Shown here: in pieces, positions 8,922-17,017 of the stretch
How positions within the stretch are numbered: position 1 is the first letter of the stretch
How the letters are laid out: every line of letters begins with the position of its first letter
Assembly: GCF_008632955.1 (NCBI RefSeq)
Contig: NZ_CP043959.1
Coordinates: 6,696,001 to 6,760,000, forward strand
DNA from: Streptomyces tendae
Lineage (GTDB): Bacteria; Actinomycetota; Actinomycetes; Streptomycetales; Streptomycetaceae
DNA: 64,000 nucleotides
Direction: 5' to 3'
Notes under the pieces: model-generated
Seen by the model: the letters and a program-made list of their open reading frames with translations, nothing else
What the model was told of the DNA's origin: nothing
Database searches by the model: none
Made by a program: the position numbers and the translations under genes

Positions 8922-9773
8922 GTGTCTGAATCCGTGATGAGCACCCCCGAAGCACCGCACGCCGAGACGCCGGCCGGCGAGCCGGCCCGCCGCGCCCGCG
9001 CGAAGGGGGAGCCGCGCTTCCCCGACGGCCCGAAGGCCGACCCCGCCGGGTCGCACTTCGAGCGGCGGATCCGCTCCTTCCAGCCGCGCCGCAGCCGGGT
9101 CACCGCCGGCCAGGCGGACGCCCTGCAGCGGCTGTGGCCGGTGTGGGGGCTCGACATCGACGGCAGCCGCCGCCTGGACCTGGCCGAGCTGTTCGGGAAC
9201 GACCACCCCGTCGTCCTGGAGATCGGCTTCGGCATGGGCGAGGCCACCGCGCGGATGGCAGCCGCCGACCCGGAGACCAACGTCCTCGCCGTGGACGTGC
9301 ACACCCCCGGCCAGGGCCATCTGCTGCACCTCGCCGAGGAGCGCGGGCTGGGCAACGTACGCGTGGCGAACGGGGACGCGATCATCCTGTTGCGCGAGAT
9401 GCTCGCACCGGACGCGCTGAGCGGGCTGCGCGTCTACTTCCCCGACCCCTGGCCGAAGAAGCGGCACCACAAGCGGCGGCTGATCCAGCCCGAGTTCCTC
9501 ACCCTCGCCGCGACCCGCCTGGCCCCGGGGGCCGTGCTGCACTGCGCCACCGACTGGGAGCCGTACGCGGAGCAGATGCTGGAGGTGCTCACGGCGCACC
9601 CCGCGTTCGAGAACACCCGGGCGGACGGCGGTTTCGCGCCGCGTCCGGAGTTCCGCCCGCTCACCCGTTTCGAGCGTCAGGGCCTGGACAAGGGGCATGT
9701 GGTGAACGACCTGCTCTTCCGCCGCGTACCGCACGACGACCGTGCCGGGCACCGGGACGGGGACCGCCCCTGA
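8922..9773 (+). CDS. trmB: tRNA (guanine-N7-)-methyltransferase
   Basis: 283 aa. It makes m7G46 in tRNA from S-adenosylmethionine. The SAM motif VLEIGFGMGEATARMA is near residue 98, and the TrmB signature YFPDPWPKKRHHKRRL near residue 173. A ~70-residue Pro/Arg-rich N-terminal extension is common in actinobacterial TrmB. The GTG at 8922 has GAGGG upstream; an ATG at 8937 is an alternative. A TAAAAT hexamer at 8906-8911 could be the -10 of a separate promoter with a very short leader. A spurious long frame on the other strand spans the region. Confidence 0.9.
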   Translation: MSESVMSTPEAPHAETPAGEPARRARAKGEPRFPDGPKADPAGSHFERRIRSFQPRRSRVTAGQADALQRLWPVWGLDIDGSRRLDLAELFGNDHPVVLEIGFGMGEATARMAAADPETNVLAVDVHTPGQGHLLHLAEERGLGNVRVANGDAIILLREMLAPDALSGLRVYFPDPWPKKRHHKRRLIQPEFLTLAATRLAPGAVLHCATDWEPYAEQMLEVLTAHPAFENTRADGGFAPRPEFRPLTRFERQGLDKGHVVNDLLFRRVPHDDRAGHRDGDRP

Positions 9774-9839
9774 GACCCCGCGCCCCCGAGGCACCGAGCC
9801 GGCACGCCGCCCTGCCCCTCCCTCGTTAGGGACGATCCC

Positions 9840-11276
9840 GTGGCCAGCAGCCCTCCGTACCCGCCGCACCCCGGCGCAGCGCCCGGCCCCGGCCTGCGGC
9901 ACCCGCACTGGTGGCAGCGGCCCGTGGTGCGCTACGCGGCGCTGGTCACCCTGCTGGCCCTGTCCGGGCTGGTGATCCTGGCGCTGGTGCGGGAGCAGAC
10001 GGGCACGCGGGGCTTCCTGGTCGGGCTGGGACTGGCCGTGCTGCCGGTCCCGCTGCTCCTGGCCGCCTTCCGCTGGCTGGACCGGGTCGAGCCGGCCCCG
10101 TGGCGGAACCTGTTGTTCGCCTTCGCCTGGGGAGCGTGCGCGGCGGCGCTCATAGCCATCGTGGCGAACAGTTTCGCCACCCGGTGGATCGCGACGGCGA
10201 CCGCCGACCCGGCCGGTGCCGACACCCTGGGCGCGACGGTCATAGCGCCCGTCGTGGAGGAGTCCGCGAAGGCCGCGGCGGTCCTGCTGCTCTTCCTCTT
10301 CCGCAGACGCGACTTCACCGGAATGCTCGACGGCGTGGTGGTGGCCGGGGTCACCGCCACCGGGTTCGCGTTCACCGAGAACGTCCTCTACCTCGGCAAC
10401 GCCTTCGGCGCCGACCAGCTCACCGGCGGCAGCGGCATCGCCTCGGTCACCGCGGCGACCTTCTTCGTCCGCATCGTCATGTCGCCGTTCGCGCACCCCC
10501 TGTTCACCGTGCTCACCGGCATCGGTTTCGGTGCCGCCGCGCTGGCCACGGACCGGCAGCGGGTGCGCCGTGTGCTGCTGCCGCTCGCCGGGCTGCTCCT
10601 GGCGATGGGCATGCACGCGCTGTGGAACGGCTCCGCGACGCTCGGCCAGTTCGGCTTCATCGCGGTCTACGGGGCGTTCATGATGCCGGCGTTCGGGCTG
10701 CTGACCTGGCTGGTGGTGTGGACGCGGCAGCGGGAACTGCGGACCGTGCGCACGGAGCTGCCCGCGTACGCGATCGCGGGCTGGCTGAGTCCCGCGGAGC
10801 CGTTCGCGCTCGGTTCGATGCGGGCCCGGCGCCTCGCCCGGCGGTACGCACGCGAGCACGGCGGGAAGCCGGCGGCGCGCGCGGTCGCCCAGTACGAGGC
10901 GTACGCGACCTCGCTGGCGTTCCTGCGGCACCGGGGCCGGACGGGGAAGGCCGGGGCGGACTTCGTGACCCGGGAGCGGCAGCTGCTGCTGGAGCTGTGG
11001 CACCGGCGCGTGGCGGCCCGCCCGGCGCTGGACCACGCGGTCCGCCTCACGGCGCCCCGCGTTCCGTACGGCGCCGCGTGGGCGGGCCAGGCGCCGCCCG
11101 GGCCGTACGGCCGGCCCTCCTACGGACAGCCCGCCCCGCACGGACATCCCTCGTACGGACAGGCCCCGCACACACCGTTCCCGTACGGACAGTCCTCGTA
11201 CGGACAGCCCGCGCACGGACAGCCGCCCCACGGCGGGCCGTATCCCGCGCCCGTCGAGGACCCCTACCGCCGCTGA
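9840..11276 (+). CDS. PrsW-family intramembrane metalloprotease with YGQ-repeat tail
   Basis: 478 aa. The membrane core has about eight hydrophobic segments. The PrsW motifs are present: EESAK (residue ~140, EExxK), FAFTENVLY, SPFAHPLFT with a His, and MHALWN. In Bacillus, PrsW cleaves the anti-sigma factor RsiW; here the substrate is unknown. After residue ~400 the protein becomes a low-complexity Pro/Tyr/Gly/Gln tail with repeated SYGQ and PHG units, encoded by a repeated cgtacggacag motif (11098-11225). The start GTG follows AGGGA. It converges on the M23 peptidase gene with a 112-bp gap. Confidence 0.82.
   Translation: MASSPPYPPHPGAAPGPGLRHPHWWQRPVVRYAALVTLLALSGLVILALVREQTGTRGFLVGLGLAVLPVPLLLAAFRWLDRVEPAPWRNLLFAFAWGACAAALIAIVANSFATRWIATATADPAGADTLGATVIAPVVEESAKAAAVLLLFLFRRRDFTGMLDGVVVAGVTATGFAFTENVLYLGNAFGADQLTGGSGIASVTAATFFVRIVMSPFAHPLFTVLTGIGFGAAALATDRQRVRRVLLPLAGLLLAMGMHALWNGSATLGQFGFIAVYGAFMMPAFGLLTWLVVWTRQRELRTVRTELPAYAIAGWLSPAEPFALGSMRARRLARRYAREHGGKPAARAVAQYEAYATSLAFLRHRGRTGKAGADFVTRERQLLLELWHRRVAARPALDHAVRLTAPRVPYGAAWAGQAPPGPYGRPSYGQPAPHGHPSYGQAPHTPFPYGQSSYGQPAHGQPPHGGPYPAPVEDPYRR
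11098..11225 (+). repeat. Short imperfect repeats encoding PYG/SYGQ units
   Basis: Imperfect copies of a ~12-bp motif (tcgtacggacag or close) encode the Tyr-Gly-Gln-Pro tail of the PrsW-like protein. It is in-frame coding low-complexity DNA and not a mobile element. Confidence 0.6.
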
Positions 11277-11388
11277 CCGCACGGCCGGTGCCCCGGACAT
11301 GCGTGACCGGCAGCCCTGACGTCGGGGGGTCGTCGTCGGGACTGCCGGGGTTCACGGCGTGGACGGCCGGGACGCGGCCGCCGGTGGA

Positions 11389-12408
11389 TCAAATGCTGAG
11401 GCCCTTGCCCGCCAGCCAGGCCGCCGGGTCGATGCCGGAGGAGGAGCCGCCGGTGTGGACCTCGAGGTGGAGGTGGGCGCCGGTGACGTTGCCGGTGGCG
11501 CCGACGCGGCCGATCACGTCGCCGGTGTTGACCTTCTGGCCGACGCTGACATTGATCGACGACTGGTGGGCGTACCAGATCTCGGTGCCGTCGTCGAGGG
11601 TGAGCACGGTCTTGTAGCCGTAGGAGCCGTCCCAGCCCGCGGAGGTGATCGTGCCGGTGTGCACGGCCTTGATCAGCGTGCCCGTGGGGGCGGCGAAGTC
11701 GAGACCGGTGTGGTAGCCGGAGGACCAGTAGGCGCCGGCCTGACCGAAGGTCGAGGTGATGGTGTACGAGGAGGTCGGCAGGGCGTACTGCTTGGCCAGC
11801 TCGGCGAGGCGCTCGGCCTCGGCCTTCTTCGCGGCCTCTTCCTCCGCCTTCTTCTTCGCCGCCTCGGCCTTCTCCTTGGCCTCCTTCTCCGCCTTGGCGG
11901 CCGCGTCGGCGGCCTCCTTCTCGGCGGCGGCGAGCGCGGCGGCCTCGGCCTTGCTCTGGGCCTGGCCCTGCTGCTGCTCGACCTGGGCCATGATGCGGGC
12001 GCGCAGCGCCTCACCGGCGTCGGCGGCGCCCTCCTCGGTCTCGGCACCGGTCATGCCGATGCTGCTGAGGGGGGTGGCCGAGCCCTTGGGCGTTTCCTCG
12101 TCGGAGATGAGGGAACCCACGTTGGGCAGGTCGGGCATGGAGATGGAGACGGGCGGCTTGCCGGTCTGGGCGCTGGCCATGCCGCCGGCGCCGACGGCGG
12201 CTATGACGCCGACGCCCAGGACGGTGGAGCTGCGGGCGAGTCCGCCCCCGCGCTGCTTGGCGACGCGGTGCCGGCCGCGTACCGGGCGAACGGACTCCGC
12301 GGTGGGGTTCCACTCCTCGAAGGGCCCCTCTTCGGCGCCGACGGCGCCGTAGGCGAAGGTGTCGCTCGGCTTGAACGGGGCCTCGGGGGCAGGCGGGTTG
12401 GACGCCAC
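11389..12408 (-). CDS. M23-family cell-wall endopeptidase under a c-di-AMP riboswitch
   Basis: 339 aa from GTG 12408 (GGAG 9 nt upstream). Order: a basic N-terminal region, a single hydrophobic segment (VLGVGVIAAVGAGGMASAQ, ~residues 62-80) as membrane anchor or signal, then a long Ala/Lys/Glu coiled coil (~140-215), then an M23 LytM domain. The zinc ligands are visible as HTGLDFAAPTG (HxxxD) and HLHLE (HxH). It should cut peptide cross-links in peptidoglycan, or activate amidases if inactive. Coiled coil plus LytM is the EnvC/NlpD or RipA-like pattern. The riboswitch leader ties its expression to c-di-AMP. Confidence 0.85.
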   Translation of the reverse strand: MASNPPAPEAPFKPSDTFAYGAVGAEEGPFEEWNPTAESVRPVRGRHRVAKQRGGGLARSSTVLGVGVIAAVGAGGMASAQTGKPPVSISMPDLPNVGSLISDEETPKGSATPLSSIGMTGAETEEGAADAGEALRARIMAQVEQQQGQAQSKAEAAALAAAEKEAADAAAKAEKEAKEKAEAAKKKAEEEAAKKAEAERLAELAKQYALPTSSYTITSTFGQAGAYWSSGYHTGLDFAAPTGTLIKAVHTGTITSAGWDGSYGYKTVLTLDDGTEIWYAHQSSINVSVGQKVNTGDVIGRVGATGNVTGAHLHLEVHTGGSSSGIDPAAWLAGKGLSI

Positions 12409-12419
12409 GTGGGCGCGCT

Positions 12420-12580
12420 CCTTTCCTTCCTTCTCGCCTACCGGGTTAGCTGACGGGTTCGGAGCAGGAAGGTCTCCTACGCGCGTATACGAGCCGTGTC
12501 TCCACGGCGGTATCCGCACGATTCACCCCAAGGTGGTGGTTCCCCGGTTCCCTTGCGGGATTCGGCGCGTGCGCACGGAG
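12420..12580 (-). promoter_or_regulatory. c-di-AMP riboswitch (ydaO-yuaA type)
   Basis: On the minus strand, between the promoter region and the M23 gene, the leader carries the conserved ydaO blocks in order. CCGAATCCCGCAAGGGAACC is at about 12566-12547. GGGGTGAATC follows, then GGAGACCTTCCTGCTCCGAA, then CCCGTCAGCTAACCCGGTAG near 12457-12438. It ends just before the purine-rich GGAAGGAAAGGAG at the ribosome site. In Streptomyces this class controls resuscitation-promoting factors and cell-wall hydrolases and is OFF when c-di-AMP binds. The gene it precedes fits. Confidence 0.85.
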
Positions 12581-12850
12581 CCGACGTCTGTGACGGCTGG
12601 GACGACCGCGCTGCGTTATCGAACGTTAATAGACCCGAGGGCCGGATTCCAAGCCGTTCCTCTTGATCGTTAACGAATTCCGCCCGGACTTAAGCGCCAC
12701 GAGCGGGCGAAAACGGGCGAGTTGACCGCGCCTCAGACGGCCGGTCGAACCTGACGGTTCGTCAGTTGTTATGCGCTGAGACTCCGCACGATCACGTTCG
12801 GTGACACCGGCGGAACAGCGGACGGAAGAGCGACGGACACCGGAAAACGC

Positions 12851-12884
12851 CGAGGGCCGGAACCCTTTCGGATTCCGGCCCTCG
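12851..12884 (-). terminator. Rho-independent terminator after initiator tRNA
   Basis: Perfect 12-bp arms (CGAGGGCCGGAA and TTCCGGCCCTCG) around a 10-nt loop. On the minus strand they are followed by GCGTTTTCC. Confidence 0.85.
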
Positions 12885-12892
12885 GCCTTCAG

Positions 12893-12966
12893 TAGCGGGG
12901 ACAGGATTTGAACCTGCGACCTCTGGGTTATGAGCCCAGCGAGCTACCGAGCTGCTCCACCCCGCG
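12893..12966 (-). tRNA. Initiator tRNA-fMet (CAT)
   Basis: 74-nt cloverleaf with anticodon CAT. It begins CGCGGGGTGGAGCAG. C1 has no Watson-Crick partner at position 72 (C1-T72), and the anticodon stem has three consecutive G-C pairs (GGG/CCC). Both are initiator features that block elongation use. CCA is not encoded. Confidence 0.93.
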
Positions 12967-13030
12967 CCGTTGAACACAAGTGTACGGCATCATCAGGGCA
13001 GGTCGCACACCCCCCGGGCAGGGGGCGCGA

Positions 13031-14164
13031 TCAGCGGTCCAGGAGGTGGCCGTTCGGCGCCTTGGCCCGCTCCTCGTACTCCGGCAGCACCACCACGGTG
13101 GCGCCCCCCTCGGCCAGTACCGCGCTGCCGTCGGCGTCCGCCACGAACGTGTCCGGCTCCCGCCAGGCCGTGACCACCCGCCGCACCCCCGCGTCCAGGA
13201 TCAGCCGTGCGCAGGGCGCCGGCCGGGACGCACGGCGGGCGCAGGGTTCCAGGCTGGAGTAGACGGTCGCGCCGGCCAGCCGGGGGTCCATGGGGTCGGT
13301 CTTGGCGAGCGCGGCCTCCTCGGCGTGCACCACGGGTTCGTCCCCCTCACGGGAGAACCCCCGCGCCAGCTCGGTGCCGTCGGCGGCGACCACGACCGCG
13401 CCCACGCTGAACGCGGTCCGTGAGGGCGGGCACCGCTCCGCCAGCTCGCAGGCGAGGGCGAGCCAGTGGTGGTCGGCGGCGGACGGCAGCGCGCCGGCGC
13501 CGGGCGCGGTGGGCTCGTAGCGCGTCAGGACGACGTCGCCGACGGGCCGGGTCTCCACGAGCCGCAGCCGCCCGCCCTGGTAGGAGCCGGGACCGAACAG
13601 GCGGGGGGCGTCCGGGTCGCCGACGAACAGCGGGGCGAGGACCAGCTGCAGCTCGTCGGCGAGCCCCTGACTGATCAGCTGGGTGTGGATCCGCCCGCCG
13701 CCCTCCACCATCAGCCGCCGTACCCCGCGCCGGTCGTGCAGGTGCTCCAGCAGCCGCCGCCAGTCCAGTTCCGTGCCGAGCGGCACGACGTCGGCGGCGA
13801 TGCCGAGGGCATGGGCCCGCTCGGCCCCCTGGTCGGTGGTGTAGAGCACCTTCTCGCCGCCGGTGTGCCAGAAGTTGGCCGCGGGGTCCAGGTCGCCCGA
13901 GCCGCTCACCGTGACCTTCAGCGGGTACTCGGGGCGGCCGTCCGCGACCCGGGCGGCCCGGCGCTCCGGCGAGTTGACCAGCAGACGGGGGTTGTCGGCG
14001 CGGAGCGTGCCGGCGCCGACCAGGATGGCGTCCACGGACGCCCGCACCTCGTCGACGCGGTCGAAGTCGGCCGGGCTCGACAGCAGCAGCCGCTCCGGGC
14101 CGGTGTCGTCCAGGTAGCCGTCGAGGGAGACGGCGGCGGACAGCAGGACGTACGGATGCGGCAT
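13031..14164 (-). CDS. RibD-like bifunctional pyrimidine reductase/deaminase with reversed domain order
   Basis: 377 aa from ATG 14164 (GGAG upstream). Residues ~1-225 are a RibD C-terminal/DHFR-like reductase (SAAVSLDGYLDD; ILVGAGTLRADNP; LMVEGGGRIHTQL). Residues ~245-360 are a CMP/dCMP deaminase-type zinc domain with HAEEA and a PCxxxxxxxPC cysteine pair (PCARRASRPAPC). Classical RibD has deaminase first and reductase second; here the order is swapped. Likely activity is conversion of the 2,5-diamino-6-ribosylamino-pyrimidinone phosphate in riboflavin synthesis, or a related pyrimidine. No other rib gene is nearby, so the pathway is not certain. Confidence 0.75.
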   Translation of the reverse strand: MPHPYVLLSAAVSLDGYLDDTGPERLLLSSPADFDRVDEVRASVDAILVGAGTLRADNPRLLVNSPERRAARVADGRPEYPLKVTVSGSGDLDPAANFWHTGGEKVLYTTDQGAERAHALGIAADVVPLGTELDWRRLLEHLHDRRGVRRLMVEGGGRIHTQLISQGLADELQLVLAPLFVGDPDAPRLFGPGSYQGGRLRLVETRPVGDVVLTRYEPTAPGAGALPSAADHHWLALACELAERCPPSRTAFSVGAVVVAADGTELARGFSREGDEPVVHAEEAALAKTDPMDPRLAGATVYSSLEPCARRASRPAPCARLILDAGVRRVVTAWREPDTFVADADGSAVLAEGGATVVVLPEYEERAKAPNGHLLDR

Positions 14165-14273
14165 CGGCGGGCTCTCCGGGTGCGGGTGGCTGCGGGACCG
14201 CTGCGCGGTCCGGCTCCAGTCTGGCAAGCCGTGCGGCGGGGAGCCGACCGCGCCCCGGCCCACGGGCCGCGGG

Positions 14274-14933
14274 TCAGGGCTCGATCAGGCCCACGCGGAT
14301 GGCGTAGCGGGTCAGTTCCAGGCGGTCCCTGAGACCGAGCTTCGCCAGCAGGTTGGCGCGGTGCCGCTCCACCGTCTTGGGGCTGATCACCAGCATGTTC
14401 GCGATCTGCTGCGAGGTGTGGCCCTCGGCCACGAGCTTGAGGATCTGCTCCTCGCGGTCGGTGATCGCCTTGGCGGGCAGGGTGCGGCCCTCCCGCGCGA
14501 GGTCGAGGTAGTTGTGGATGAGGGCGTTCACGGCCCCCGGGTAGAGGAAGGGCTCGCCGCGCATCGTGGCGCGGCAGGCCTCGACGAGATCACGGTCGGC
14601 GACCGACTTCAGGACGTATCCCGAGGCGCCGGCGGCCAGGGCCTCGAAGAAGAACTGCTCGTTGTCGTACATGGTCAGCACGAGGATCCGGGTCTCCGGC
14701 AGGGTGCGGGAGAGTTCACGGGCCGCCTGCAGACCGGTCAGGCGCGGCATGGCGATGTCGAGGATGGCCAGGTCGGGGCGGTGCTCCCGGGCCAGTTCGA
14801 GGGCTTCGGCACCGTCGGCGGCCTCCGCCACCACGGTCAGATCCGGTTCGCCGTCCAGGATGAGTCGAACCCCCCGGCGGACCAGCGCGTGGTCGTCGGC
14901 GAGGAGGATGCGGGTGGGGGACGGGTCGGTCAT
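14274..14933 (-). CDS. NarL/FixJ-type response regulator
   Basis: 219 aa. A receiver domain occupies residues 1-125, with the acidic pocket at DD (13-14), phospho-acceptor Asp59 (LAILDIAMP) and Lys near 109. It is followed by a LuxR-type HTH (TDREEQILKLVAEGHTSQQI .. SPKTVERHRANLLAKLGL). Its start lies 30 nt after the stop of the cognate kinase on the same strand, so the two form an operon. The target genes are not evident. Confidence 0.9.
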   Translation of the reverse strand: MTDPSPTRILLADDHALVRRGVRLILDGEPDLTVVAEAADGAEALELAREHRPDLAILDIAMPRLTGLQAARELSRTLPETRILVLTMYDNEQFFFEALAAGASGYVLKSVADRDLVEACRATMRGEPFLYPGAVNALIHNYLDLAREGRTLPAKAITDREEQILKLVAEGHTSQQIANMLVISPKTVERHRANLLAKLGLRDRLELTRYAIRVGLIEP

Positions 14934-14963
14934 GGTTCAGCGTTTCCGGTCGAGGGACATCGG

Positions 14964-16043
14964 TCACGGGGGCGGGGCGTGCGCGGGCGCGGACCGGCGC
15001 ACGACGGCGAGGGTCTTCGCGGGGGCGGACTCCCGCACGGGTCGTACGGGGACGAGGACGTGCGCGGGGAAACGCGCCGGGACGGGGACGGCCAGCCGCA
15101 GCTCCGTGCCGCCGCCGGGCCCGGGCTCCACGGTCAGGTCGGCGCCGACGAGCAGGGCACGCTCGCGCATCCCGCGGATGCCGGCGCCCTCGTCCGCGCC
15201 GCCGATGCCCCGGCCGTCGTCACGGACGCGCAGCTCGACACCGCCGGGCGCGCGCCGCAGGGCCAGCTCGGCCCGGCGCGCACCGGCGTGCCGGACGATG
15301 TTGGTGAGGCCCTCCTGGGCGACCCGGTAGAGCACCAGCTCGGACTCCCGGTCCAGCTCGGGCAGGTCCGGGTCGAGGCAGTGCTGCACGCTCAGTCCCG
15401 GCCCGCCGAACTCGGTGGCGAGGGCCTTGAGGGCGCTGGCCAGCCCGAGCTCGTCCAGCACGCCGGGGCGCAGCCTGCGGGCGATCCGCCGGATCTCCTC
15501 CAGGGAGTCCCGGGTGGTCTCCTGCACCTGGCGCAGTTCGTCACCGAGCCCGGCCGGTGCGTGGTCGGCGGCCCGCTTGAGCTGGAGCAGCACGGCGGTC
15601 AGCGACTGGCCGACCTCGTCGTGCAGCTCGCGGGCGATGCGGCGGCGCTCCGCCTCCTGCGCGGACAGCGCGCGGGCGCTGCTGGTGGCCCGCTCGTCCT
15701 CCAGCCGGTCGAGCATCGTGTTGTACGTGGTGATCAGCTCGGCGATCTCGCCGCGCCCGCCGACGGCCGGCCGGTGTCCCGGGCGCAGCAGGTCGGTGGT
15801 GGTCATGGCGCGGGTGAGGCGCTGCAGCGGGGCGAGCCCGACGCGCAGCAGCAGCGCGTTGGCGACGAGCATGGCCGCCAGCCCCACGGTCAGCACCGCG
15901 GCCTCGGTGAGCAGCACCGGGGTGGACACGGTGACGGGCCCGAGCAGCAGAGCGGTGGCGACGATGAGCACGACGGCGTTCAGCAGGAAGATGCGCCAGA
16001 ACAGAGGCACCCGGTTCCGCCTCCTCGCCGTCGGTATGCTCAC
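14964..16043 (-). CDS. Sensor histidine kinase (HisKA_3/NarX-like)
   Basis: 359 aa if started at GTG 16043 (GGGG 5 nt upstream). The frame is open further upstream, but that part reads as low-complexity non-coding. Order: two transmembrane segments (~17-36 and ~43-66), HAMP (LAPLQRLTRAM .. MLDRLEDER), HisKA_3 with the phospho-accepting His141 (RRRIARELHDEVGQSL), and an HATPase domain with N box (EGLTNIVRHAGA) and G boxes (DDGRGIGG; GAGIRGMRERA). The short periplasmic loop suggests intramembrane or lipid sensing. It is co-transcribed with the response regulator downstream. Confidence 0.87.
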   Translation of the reverse strand: MSIPTARRRNRVPLFWRIFLLNAVVLIVATALLLGPVTVSTPVLLTEAAVLTVGLAAMLVANALLLRVGLAPLQRLTRAMTTTDLLRPGHRPAVGGRGEIAELITTYNTMLDRLEDERATSSARALSAQEAERRRIARELHDEVGQSLTAVLLQLKRAADHAPAGLGDELRQVQETTRDSLEEIRRIARRLRPGVLDELGLASALKALATEFGGPGLSVQHCLDPDLPELDRESELVLYRVAQEGLTNIVRHAGARRAELALRRAPGGVELRVRDDGRGIGGADEGAGIRGMRERALLVGADLTVEPGPGGGTELRLAVPVPARFPAHVLVPVRPVRESAPAKTLAVVRRSAPAHAPPP

Positions 16044-16404
16044 AAGGCCCCGACAGCCCGCGACCGGGGGCGCGGCGCGGGCCGTCACCGTCCAGCCTCC
16101 GCCTCCCGCCGGGGCGGCGCCATCGGTGACAGTCCCCATTTTCCGGTCGCCCGCCGACCCGTGCCCCGCGTCTCCTGCATACCGGCCCCCCATGAGGATG
16201 GGGCCCGCGACGGATGGCCCCGGGGGGTGCCGCCGGGCGAGGGTGGAGGCACCGTACCGGGCGGGTGACCACGTCGGCGCACGGGCAAACTCCTTGAAAC
16301 CGGCCCGAGTTCGCGGCAAGCCGGCGGTTCGCGCATGTCCCGGTGCTCGGAGCGACGGCCGTCGACGGTGTGACCGGGCGGCCACCCCCTGGGAAGGAGG
16401 AGCC

Positions 16405-16698
16405 GTGCCCCAGTCCGACGACGATCGTCTGGTCGACCTCGCGGCCCGACTCGAACACGAGGACCCCCGTTTCGCCCGTTCCCTCGCCGCCGGCCGTCCG
16501 GCCCGTCCGCGCGAGTACCGGCGCGCCGGCGCCTGGTGGGTGCTGATCGCCGGGCTGGGCATGCTGGTCGCGGGCATCGTCGTCCCCGACGGACTGCTCA
16601 TCGCGGCGGGCCTCGTGACCAGCGGAATCGGCGTGCAGCTCATCGACCCCTACCGGCGCCCGGGCGAGGAGGACGTCCGCCGCCCGTCGCGCCACTGA
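16405..16698 (+). CDS. DUF3040 small membrane protein
   Basis: 97 aa, GTG 16405 with a near-perfect GGAAGGAGG site 4 nt upstream. The N-terminus DDRLVDLAARLEHEDPRFAR is the DUF3040 signature (actinobacterial). Two hydrophobic segments (WWVLIAGLGMLVAGIVV and GLLIAAGLVTSGIGV, residues ~44-78) suggest a membrane hairpin. Function is unknown. It is divergent from the sensor kinase and followed by a strong terminator. Confidence 0.85.
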   Translation: MPQSDDDRLVDLAARLEHEDPRFARSLAAGRPARPREYRRAGAWWVLIAGLGMLVAGIVVPDGLLIAAGLVTSGIGVQLIDPYRRPGEEDVRRPSRH

Positions 16699-16716
16699 AC
16701 CGTCCGCGTGACGACC

Positions 16717-16753
16717 ACGGCGCTCGTACCGGCCGGGCCGGTACGAGCGCCGT
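16717..16753. terminator. Bidirectional terminator
   Basis: Perfect 18-bp inverted repeat (left arm 16717-16734, right arm 16736-16753, 1-nt centre) between the DUF3040 gene and the convergent tRNA-Lys. Near-perfect symmetry means it can serve both strands. Confidence 0.85.
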
Positions 16754-16791
16754 CTCGCGCGTCGGAGGGGGTGCGCCCCTCCCGCGGGGAG

Positions 16792-16864
16792 TAGGCCCTG
16801 TGGGACTCGAACCCACAACCAATGGATTAAAAGTCCACTGCTCTGCCAATTGAGCTAAGGGCCC
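16792..16864 (-). tRNA. tRNA-Lys (TTT)
   Basis: 73-nt cloverleaf. Acceptor GGGCCCT/AGGGCCT, anticodon loop CTTTTAA (TTT), T-loop TTCGAGT. CCA is not encoded. Confidence 0.95.
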
Positions 16865-17017
16865 CAGGCGATGTTGCCTCCCCGAGCATAGCCGGACACG
16901 GCCGGGGAGCCGATCGGGTATCGGGCAGGCGCGTGGCGGACCCATGCCGCGCACATGCGCGAGGGCCCGCGCGACGGGGTGTCGCGCGGGCCCTCGGTCT
17001 TGCCGGATGAGGCGGTG

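Noticed and set aside
7638..11300. A 1220-codon open frame on the minus strand
   Set aside because: Antisense shadow of lhgO, trmB and the PrsW-like gene, which all have clear motifs.
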